DNA from: LMUY01 sp965199005
GTDB lineage: Bacteria > Pseudomonadota > Alphaproteobacteria > Acetobacterales > Acetobacteraceae
Assembly: GCA_965199005.1 (NCBI GenBank)
Contig: CBDAQK010000006.1
Location: 1,178,001-1,242,000, forward strand
Length of the DNA: 64,000 nucleotides
Direction: 5' to 3'
A model generated the notes under the pieces. That model searched no databases. It saw only the letters and a list, made by a program, of their open reading frames with translations, and was not told where the DNA came from. How positions within the stretch are numbered: the first letter of the stretch is position 1; each line of letters starts with the position of its first letter. The translations under genes and the position numbers were made by a program. Below are positions 1-5,988 of the stretch, one piece after another.

Positions 1-228
1 TGCGCCGCTGATCGTATGACTCAGGGGGTTCGGCCACGTTGTAGCGGGACACGCGAACCGGTATCGTCCGCTAAAACCCTGGGCGGTTCGCGCTGACTCT
101 TTTTCATTGTGGATCAGGGTGTTACTTGTAGGCCACGCCCCGGGCCAAGGATATTATTGCCTCTACCACCTAGGATCGCGCAAAGTAGCCAATTTGCCCT
201 GCCCTCCCCAAACGTTGCACCATGGGGA
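1..228. other. Leading non-coding stretch, nothing recognised
   Basis: I see no convincing gene here. Short open frames exist on both strands but have no recognisable domain and run into the CRISPR repeats. The base composition is visibly lower in GC than the genes that follow, which fits a non-coding or decayed region. The left part of whatever lies here may be outside the window. Confidence 0.4.
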
Positions 229-337
229 GTCGCCCTCCGCGCGGGGGCGCGGATAGAAACGTTTATGAAAAGCGCGGATGGCGATGACAGCGTCGGTCGA
301 CCGACGTGGCCCTCCGCACGGGGGCGCGGATCGAAAC
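229..337 (+). CRISPR. Two-repeat CRISPR relic, type I-C-like repeat
   Basis: Two 32-base repeats lie at 229-260 and 306-337. They differ at only three positions (third base C/G, a G/A in the middle, and A/C before the GAAAC end). Each starts GTCGCCCTCCGC or GTGGCCCTCCGC, has a GC-rich partly palindromic centre and ends in GAAAC, the architecture of type I-C repeats. The single spacer is 45 bases (261-305), longer than the roughly 33-37 usual for I-C. No further repeat is visible on either side and there is no cas gene in the window. I read it as a decayed or orphan mini-array. The strand is given by the GAAAC-type 3' end. Confidence 0.7.
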
Positions 338-617
338 GCTCGCTTCTGGCAGCGGCAGAGACATCACCACAGGGACCCACCGAGCCAGGGAGAGGGATCA
401 ATTTTGTCAATTAATCTGGTATCCGATACCTGTCTATCCGCTAACTTGATAGAGATCTGCAACATCGCCGAGTGAATCTATCACCCACAGAGCTTTCACC
501 GAAAACACTGCAAGAACGTTAACCTGCTGCCTTGGCATTTGCTTCCAAAGCCACTGCCCTTGAGGGTAGCCCAGCCCCCGGCGGCACAATCTAAGTTGCT
601 GTTTCTTGGGGATTTAT
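338..617. other. Gene-free, lower-GC stretch between CRISPR relic and tRNA-Lys
   Basis: No protein gene, RNA gene or further CRISPR repeat was recognised. Composition by eye is close to half GC, well below the surrounding genes. It contains a small palindrome, GGTAT-CCG-ATACC, near 419-431. A decayed island next to the tRNA is possible but no remnant protein can be named. Confidence 0.35.
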
Positions 618-693
618 TGGTGGGCCCGCAGGGGATCGAACCCTGGACCCCAAGATTAAAAGTCTCGTGCTCTACCATCTGAGCTACAGGCCC
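618..693 (-). tRNA. tRNA-Lys (UUU)
   Basis: The reverse complement folds as a complete 76-nt cloverleaf. The acceptor strand GGGCCTG pairs with CGGGCCC, with one G-U. The T-loop reads GGTTCGATCC, and the anticodon loop ACTTTTAAT carries anticodon UUU. The terminal CCA is encoded (618-620). It lies downstream of the cyclophilin gene on the same strand, with a hairpin between them. Confidence 0.95.
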
Positions 694-696
694 GCC

Positions 697-724
697 GCGG
701 CACCCCCTAGCCTGGAGGTGCCGC
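697..724 (-). terminator. Hairpin between the cyclophilin gene and tRNA-Lys
   Basis: GCGGCACC at 697-704 is perfectly complementary to GGTGCCGC at 717-724, leaving a 12-nt loop. It falls in the short gap after the cyclophilin stop. There is no T-run on the minus strand, so it is not a classical intrinsic terminator. It could equally be a processing or stabilising hairpin. Confidence 0.35.
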
Positions 725-737
725 AATCGTCAATTGC

Positions 738-1319
738 TCAGCTATTCTCTTCGGCTGCCAACCGCATCTTGATGATCTTGTCGGGATTGGTGACGGTCCC
801 GCCGCTGCCGACGCCCTTCTTCAATTCGTCCACATGCTCCATTCCCGATACAACCTGGCCCCAGATCGTATATTGGCCATCCAGAAACGGCGCCGGGGCA
901 AAGCAGATGAAGAACTGGCTGTTGGCCGTGTCCGGGCTCTGCGTCCGCGCAGCACCCACAGTGCCCCGAAGGAAATGGGCGCTGCTGCTGAACTCGGCCT
1001 TCAGGTCCGGGTATTTGCTTCCCCCGCCCCCCGTGCCCGTTGGATCGCCCCCCTGTGCCATGAACCCGTCGATCACCCGGTGGAAGGGCGTGCCGTCGTA
1101 GAAATGCTCGTGACAGAGCAACTTCACACGCGCGACATGGCCGGGCGCCAAATCTGGGCGGAGCCGGATGACGACTCGGCCACCCTTCACATCCAAATAG
1201 AGTGTGTTCTGTGGGTCCAACGCCGGCTGGGCGTCGGCAGTGGAGGATACGGCGTCGCTCATCAAAGCTCCGATTGCAATCGTGGATAGGAAGGTACGGC
1301 GGTCAATACGGCTAACCAT
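738..1319 (-). CDS. Exported cyclophilin-type peptidyl-prolyl cis-trans isomerase
   Basis: This 193-residue protein should accelerate cis-trans isomerisation of Xaa-Pro bonds. The cyclophilin signature is clear: FHRVIDGFMAQGGD at about residues 79-92 (Arg81 in the position of the catalytic arginine), then GTGGGGSKYPDLKAEF. The N-terminus carries a twin-arginine-like sequence, DRRTFLS at residues 6-12, followed by a hydrophobic run and an alanine-rich cleavage region near residue 31. This suggests Tat-dependent export to the periplasm, where it would act in protein folding. It is the last protein gene of the gyrA-coaD run, 22 bases after coaD, and is probably co-transcribed with it. Confidence 0.9.
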   Translation of the reverse strand: MVSRIDRRTFLSTIAIGALMSDAVSSTADAQPALDPQNTLYLDVKGGRVVIRLRPDLAPGHVARVKLLCHEHFYDGTPFHRVIDGFMAQGGDPTGTGGGGSKYPDLKAEFSSSAHFLRGTVGAARTQSPDTANSQFFICFAPAPFLDGQYTIWGQVVSGMEHVDELKKGVGSGGTVTNPDKIIKMRLAAEENS

Positions 1320-1341
1320 GTGTGACGCTCCGTAATGGGAA

Positions 1342-1887
1342 TCAAACCTTGGGACGCACCCGAGCCAGGGTGCGCTCCAACGTCAGCGCGGGCACGAAAG
1401 AGGAGATATCGCCACCTAAGCGGGCGATCTCCTTGACGAAACGCGACGAGATGAACTGATGCGTCTCGCTGGCCGTCAGGAACACCGTCTCGATCGTTGG
1501 GTCTAGACGGTAATTCATCCCCGCCATCTGAAACTCATAGTCGAAGTCGCTGACGGCGCGCAGACCACGGATGATCACGCTTGCGCCATTGTCACGCGCG
1601 AAATCCACCAGCAGCCCGCTAAAGCTCGTCACCTCGATCGTCGACCCGGTGCGGGTGGCAATCGGAGCCATCTCCTCGCGAACCAACTCCATCCGCTCCT
1701 CAATCGAGAAAATCGGTCCCTTCCCATCATTCGACGCGACGCCCACCACCAGATGGTCAAGGATTTTTGCCGCACGGGTGATAATGTCGATGTGGCCGTT
1801 GGTAACCGGGTCGAATGTGCCTGGATAGATCCCGGTATGGCGATCCAACGACCGCCCTTTGCTCGTATCAGCCAAGGGAGTCCTCAT
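1342..1887 (-). CDS. coaD: Phosphopantetheine adenylyltransferase
   Basis: CoaD transfers AMP from ATP to 4'-phosphopantetheine, the penultimate step of coenzyme A synthesis. Counting from the ATG at 1887 the protein has 181 residues. It shows the nucleotidyltransferase motifs GIYPGTFDPVTNGH (TNGH at about 29-32) and ISSR at about 146-149. The open frame extends much further upstream inside gyrA, but that part has no family similarity. The ATG at 1887 overlaps the gyrA stop by 20 bases. A TTG a few codons later would also give a family-like N-terminus, so the start is not settled. Expressed downstream of gyrA. Confidence 0.92.
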   Translation of the reverse strand: MRTPLADTSKGRSLDRHTGIYPGTFDPVTNGHIDIITRAAKILDHLVVGVASNDGKGPIFSIEERMELVREEMAPIATRTGSTIEVTSFSGLLVDFARDNGASVIIRGLRAVSDFDYEFQMAGMNYRLDPTIETVFLTASETHQFISSRFVKEIARLGGDISSFVPALTLERTLARVRPKV

Positions 1888-4738
1888 CTGTATCGGCGTT
1901 GCCAGCACCGTCGGGGTTGTCGAGCATGGGGCCCGCGTCGTCATCCAGTGGCCCGAACCCGCGTGGTCCATCCGTTGGGGCGCCATCCGGACCAGGATCA
2001 TCCAGCCCCGCAATTGCCTCAACCACGGGGAAGACGGCCGTCACCTGTTCGCCATCGCTCACCCGGAACAGGGTGACCCCGGTCGCCTGGCGGCCGGTGA
2101 TCCGGACGCCATCGCTGCTGATCCGGATCAGCCGGCCAACATTGGTCACGAGCATCACGTCGGTTCCCGGGCGTACCGGCAGGCTCCCAACCACCGCGGT
2201 TCCCTTGCGGCCACCCAGAACGATGTTGGTGATTCCTTGGCCGCCGCGCCCAGTCACCCGGTAGTCGTAGGCGGAGGATCGCTTGCCGAACCCGGCATCC
2301 GTCACCGTCAGCAGCAATTCCTCGCGCCGCTCCATCTCGTCGAGCCGCTCGGCGCTTACGGGGCCGGTCTCCTCGGTCGTGGCATCCTCAGCCTCGGCAT
2401 CTACCTCGACGGAGCTATCCACCTCTTCACCCTGCGCCCGGCGCCGGGCCGCGGCACCACGCAGGAAGGCGGCCCGCTCGTGCACGCTCGCGTCAACGTG
2501 CTGCAGAACGGAGAGGCTGATGACTTCGTCCTTGGCACCCAGCCGGATGCCCCGGACCCCGGCACTGTCCCGGCCAGCGAACACGCGCACGTTCTCGTCT
2601 GTAACCTGGAAGCGGATGCAGCGGCCGCGCCGGGTTGCCAGCAACACGTCGTCGCCCTCCCGGCAGGTGGCAACGCCGATCAAATGGTCGCCGTCATCCA
2701 ACTTCATGGCGATCAGGCCGGATGAGCGAACCCGCCCGAAATCCGACAGCTTGTTGCGGCGCACCCCCCCGCTCGCCGTGGCAAACAGCAGATGCAGATT
2801 GTCCCACAGCCCCTCATCCTGCGGCAACGGCAGCACCGTGGTGATGGTATCGCTGCCGAGATCCGGAAGCAGGTTGACCAGGGCACGGCCCTTGGCGGCC
2901 GGCTGCGCCTCCGGCAGCCGCCAGACCTTCTCGCGGAACGCTTTGCCGCCGGAGGAGAAGAACAGCACCCATTGATGGGTATGCGCATTGAACGAGCGGG
3001 TAACGACGTCGTCCCCCCGCATCCCCGCCGCCGACCGCCCCCGGCCACCGCGGACCTGCTGGCGGAATGCGTCCAATGGCGTGCGCTTGATGAAGCCGTC
3101 GCGGGTGATCGTGACCACCATCTGGCCCGGCTCGATCAGGCTCTCATCGTCCTGATCCGCCACGGCGTCCACGATCGACGTCATCCGCGGGCTGGCAATC
3201 TCCGCCCGCACGAGCGTGAGTTCGTCGCGCATCACCTCAAGCCGCCGGGGCCGGCTGCCGATGATGGTCAGCAATTCGGTGATGCGCTCGGCGACCTCGG
3301 TCAGTTCCGCCTGGATCTTCTCCCGCTCCAGCCCGGTCAGCCGGGCCAGGCGCAGCTCCAGAATACCGCGCGCCTGGGCGTCGGTAAGATGCACGGTGTG
3401 GTCGGGCGACTCACCGATGACCTGGTTGCCGATATCATCAATCAGCGTCAGCAGCGCCCCGATATCGCCGGCAGGCCAGGCACGCGCCATCAGCTCCGTC
3501 CGGGCCACCGCCGCATCCGGGCTGGCGCGGATGACGCGGATCACCTCGTCGATATTGGCCACGGCGATCGCCAGGCCGACCAACAAATGCGCCCGCTCCC
3601 GCGCCTTGTTCAGCCGGAACCGGCTGCGGCGGAGGATCACCTCCTCGCGGAAGGCGATGAACGCGTGCAGCGCGTCCTTCAGGCCCATCAGCCGCGGCCG
3701 CCCCTGGTCCAGCGCCAGCATGTTGACGCTGAACTGGGTCTGCAACTGGGTGAAGCGGTACAGGTGGTTCAGCACCACCTCGGGCGTCGCATCCCGCTTC
3801 AGCTCGATCACAATGCGCATACCATCGCGGTCGGACTCGTCGCGCAAATCGCTGATGCCCTCGACCTGCTTGCCGCGCACCAGTTCCGCAATCCGCTCGA
3901 TCAGCGTGTTCTTATTGACTTGGTATGGGATCTCGGTGACCACGATCGCATTGCGATCCTTGCGGATTTCCTCGATCGCAGCCTTGGCGCGCAGCGGAAT
4001 GCCGCCGCGCCCGGTCTCGAACGCCGACCGGATCCCCGAGCGGCCAAGGATGATGCCGCCGGTCGGAAAATCCGGCCCGGGGATGATCTTCATCAATTCG
4101 TCGAGCGTCAGGTCCGGATTTTCGATCAGCGCCAGCGTCGCGTCGATCACCTCGCCAGCATTATGGGTGGGAATGTTGGTCGCCATCCCCACGGCAATCC
4201 CGCTGCCACCATTGACGAGCAGGTTCGGGAACGCAGCCGGGAGAACCTTTGGTTCCTGGTCGGCTTCGTCATAGTTTGGTTGGAAATCGACGGTTTCCTC
4301 GTCGATATCGGCCAGCATATGCATCGCCGCGCGGGACAGGCGGCTTTCGGTATATCGCATCGCCGCCGGGGGATCGCCATCGATCGACCCAAAATTACCC
4401 TGCCCGTCGATCAGAGGCACGCGCAGGCTGAACGATTGGGCCATGCGGACCATCGCGTCATAGATCGCGGCATCCCCATGGGGATGGTACTTGCCCATCA
4501 CCTCGCCGACGATGCGGGCCGACTTCCGATAGGGCTTGTCGTGGGTGAACCCACTTTCCTGCATGGCATAGAGAATGCGGCGATGGACCGGCTTCAGCCC
4601 GTCCCTTGCATCGGGCAGCGCACGGCTGACGATGACGGACATCGCGTAGTCGAGGTAGGAGCGGCGCATCTCCTCTTCCAGCGTGACCGGATGAAGGTCT
4701 GGCTGGTCAGGGGGTACTGGCGGGGTGGTTTCACTCAT
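1868..4738 (-). CDS. gyrA: DNA gyrase subunit A
   Basis: GyrA is the breakage-reunion subunit of the type II topoisomerase that introduces negative supercoils. The 956-residue protein has the catalytic tyrosine at Tyr129 in AAMRYTE and the quinolone pocket HPHGDAAIYDAM at residues 86-97. A C-terminal beta-propeller contains a GyrA-box-like RGGRG. An acidic, low-complexity insertion (about EEVDSSVEVDAEAEDATTEE) sits within the C-terminal domain, and the tail is acidic. The residue equivalent to E. coli Ser83 is Ala90, while the Asp87 equivalent (Asp94) is kept. Ala at this position is known from mycobacteria and goes with reduced intrinsic quinolone susceptibility. Its 3' end overlaps coaD. 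Confidence 0.98.
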   Translation of the reverse strand: MSETTPPVPPDQPDLHPVTLEEEMRRSYLDYAMSVIVSRALPDARDGLKPVHRRILYAMQESGFTHDKPYRKSARIVGEVMGKYHPHGDAAIYDAMVRMAQSFSLRVPLIDGQGNFGSIDGDPPAAMRYTESRLSRAAMHMLADIDEETVDFQPNYDEADQEPKVLPAAFPNLLVNGGSGIAVGMATNIPTHNAGEVIDATLALIENPDLTLDELMKIIPGPDFPTGGIILGRSGIRSAFETGRGGIPLRAKAAIEEIRKDRNAIVVTEIPYQVNKNTLIERIAELVRGKQVEGISDLRDESDRDGMRIVIELKRDATPEVVLNHLYRFTQLQTQFSVNMLALDQGRPRLMGLKDALHAFIAFREEVILRRSRFRLNKARERAHLLVGLAIAVANIDEVIRVIRASPDAAVARTELMARAWPAGDIGALLTLIDDIGNQVIGESPDHTVHLTDAQARGILELRLARLTGLEREKIQAELTEVAERITELLTIIGSRPRRLEVMRDELTLVRAEIASPRMTSIVDAVADQDDESLIEPGQMVVTITRDGFIKRTPLDAFRQQVRGGRGRSAAGMRGDDVVTRSFNAHTHQWVLFFSSGGKAFREKVWRLPEAQPAAKGRALVNLLPDLGSDTITTVLPLPQDEGLWDNLHLLFATASGGVRRNKLSDFGRVRSSGLIAMKLDDGDHLIGVATCREGDDVLLATRRGRCIRFQVTDENVRVFAGRDSAGVRGIRLGAKDEVISLSVLQHVDASVHERAAFLRGAAARRRAQGEEVDSSVEVDAEAEDATTEETGPVSAERLDEMERREELLLTVTDAGFGKRSSAYDYRVTGRGGQGITNIVLGGRKGTAVVGSLPVRPGTDVMLVTNVGRLIRISSDGVRITGRQATGVTLFRVSDGEQVTAVFPVVEAIAGLDDPGPDGAPTDGPRGFGPLDDDAGPMLDNPDGAGNADTDEDSLG

Positions 4739-4815
4739 AAGGGCTACTTAGAAAGGGAGTGCCGGGACGGTTGGTGATCGATGATGGGCAGTGGCAGCCG
4801 GTCGATGTGAGACTT

Positions 4816-4851
4816 TGCTAAAACTCGCTCCCAACCAAGCCAGTCTTAGCA
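4816..4851. repeat. Imperfect inverted repeat upstream of gyrA
   Basis: TGCTAAAACT at 4816-4825 faces AGTCTTAGCA at 4842-4851. This is a 10-bp stem with one mismatch around a 16-nt loop. It lies between the truncated methyltransferase frame and gyrA. There is no T-run, so a terminator is not clearly supported. An operator, a leader hairpin of gyrA or an old insertion end are possible. Confidence 0.35.
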
Positions 4852-4881
4852 GGCCCTGCGCGATAGTGCCATCCAGGTGAC

Positions 4882-5211
4882 TTACCCATAGAGCAGCACT
4901 GGGGGTCCACGATCGGCGATATCGCTGGAGAATACGTCGTACCCCTGTGCCGCCAATACGTTGGACATGGCACCCTTACCGCAACATGGCTCCCAAACTG
5001 GGCCGCGAAACGTCACATGCTGCAGCAATCTCTCAGTGACCCAGGCTGGCGTGGCATAGAAGTCCCGTCCTTCCCGTTCGAAGCCGGAGACGTGCACCGC
5101 GCGGCGCTTGCCTCCGGCGGGCACAGATCCAGTCTTGAGTGGTAACGTCTCCAACCCTCCCATCGGCAAAGATGGCTGCCCGGACGTTCGCGGGGTGGCG
5201 GACTGCGGCAC
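4882..5211 (-). pseudogene. Truncated SAM-dependent DNA methyltransferase-like fragment
   Basis: A 109-residue frame begins 5 bases after the ssb stop. Residues about 50-100 resemble the N-terminus of phage-type adenine methyltransferases: DFYATPAWVTERLLQHV, then a SAM-binding motif VWEPCCGKGAMSNVLAAQGY, then the acidic strand DVFSSDIADRG. The frame stops just after this, before any catalytic motif of the (D/N)PP(Y/F/W) type, and other frames downstream do not obviously continue it. The first 50 residues look unlike the family. It is best read as a 3'-truncated remnant, although expression as a short protein by coupling to ssb cannot be excluded. Confidence 0.6.
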
Positions 5212-5216
5212 GGGCG

Positions 5217-5738
5217 TCAGAACGGGATATCGTCATCCAGATCGCCGCCTGTCGGCGGCTCCCAGGATGGGGCGCTCCCACCGCCACTGCGGGCAGGTTG
5301 CCGAGCGGAAGCGGGCTGGCGCGGTGCACCGCCGCCGCCGTAGCCACCCTCCCCACCGCCGCCATACCCGGCTTCATCGCCACCACGGTTGCTGTCGAGC
5401 AGGGTGATGTCGCCGCGGAACCGGTCCACCACCACCTCTGTGGTGTATTTTTCCTGCCCCGACTGATCCGTCCACTTGCGGGTCTGCAACGATCCCTCAA
5501 CGTAAATCTTGCGGCCCTTCTTCACGAATCGCTCGACCACATCCACCAGCCGGTCGTTGAAGATCACGACGCGATGCCACTCGGTCTTCTCTTTGCGCTC
5601 ACCGGAGGCCTTGTCGTTCCAGGTCTCGCTGGTGGCCAGCGTCAGGTTCGCAATCTTGCCGCCGCTCTGGGTGCTGCGGATTTCTGGATCCTTACCGATA
5701 TTCCCGACCAGAATGACTTTGTTCACGCTACCGGCCAT
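5217..5738 (-). CDS. ssb: Single-stranded DNA-binding protein
   Basis: SSB coats single-stranded DNA in replication, recombination and repair and recruits partners through its tail. From the ATG at 5738 (MAGSVNKVILVGNIGKDPE) the protein is 173 residues. The OB-fold occupies about 1-110, a Gly/Arg/Ala-rich linker follows, and the protein ends in the conserved acidic tip DDDIPF. An upstream in-frame ATG at 5783 would add 15 residues unlike the family and was not chosen. The gene is divergent from uvrA across about 250 bases, the arrangement seen in many bacteria. A LexA-type box lies in that gap, nearer to uvrA. Confidence 0.96.
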   Translation of the reverse strand: MAGSVNKVILVGNIGKDPEIRSTQSGGKIANLTLATSETWNDKASGERKEKTEWHRVVIFNDRLVDVVERFVKKGRKIYVEGSLQTRKWTDQSGQEKYTTEVVVDRFRGDITLLDSNRGGDEAGYGGGGEGGYGGGGAPRQPASARQPARSGGGSAPSWEPPTGGDLDDDIPF

Positions 5739-5929
5739 GCCTGGACCCCCCGAATCCCACCAGCATAGCCCGCCCCCCGGCACCGGTCCATGGCAGATGA
5801 CCGCCGCCGGGCCCTGCCAGGCCCGCCATCGAACACACCGGTTTTGGACGGACCGCCCGCTTCATGCCAAACACCTCAGGCCACGCCGGAAGGGACTTCC
5901 CTCCCGACGGTCACCAGCCCATATAGTGG

Positions 5930-5944
5930 GAACAAGACAGGAAC
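5930..5944 (+). promoter_or_regulatory. SOS box (LexA operator) in front of uvrA
   Basis: The sequence GAAC-AAGACAG-GAAC is an exact match to the alphaproteobacterial LexA operator, a direct repeat GAAC-N7-GAAC (GTTC-N7-GTTC on the other strand). It ends 44 bases upstream of the uvrA ATG. A TATAGT hexamer at 5922-5927 just before it could be a -10 element, which would place LexA over the transcription start. It may also influence the divergent ssb gene about 190 bases away. The operator type is established for this class; its use here is inference. Confidence 0.75.
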
Positions 5945-5988
5945 GCCAGCGGATTCGTTGCTGGTCAGGCTTATGCATCGGAGGCTTG

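Noticed and set aside
114..410. 98-codon minus-strand frame across the CRISPR relic
   Set aside because: Its translation is made largely of the repeat sequence and shows no domain; not a gene.
2792..4777. A 661-codon open frame antisense to gyrA
   Set aside because: It has no recognisable domain and mirrors gyrA codon usage; long antisense frames are expected in GC-rich coding DNA.
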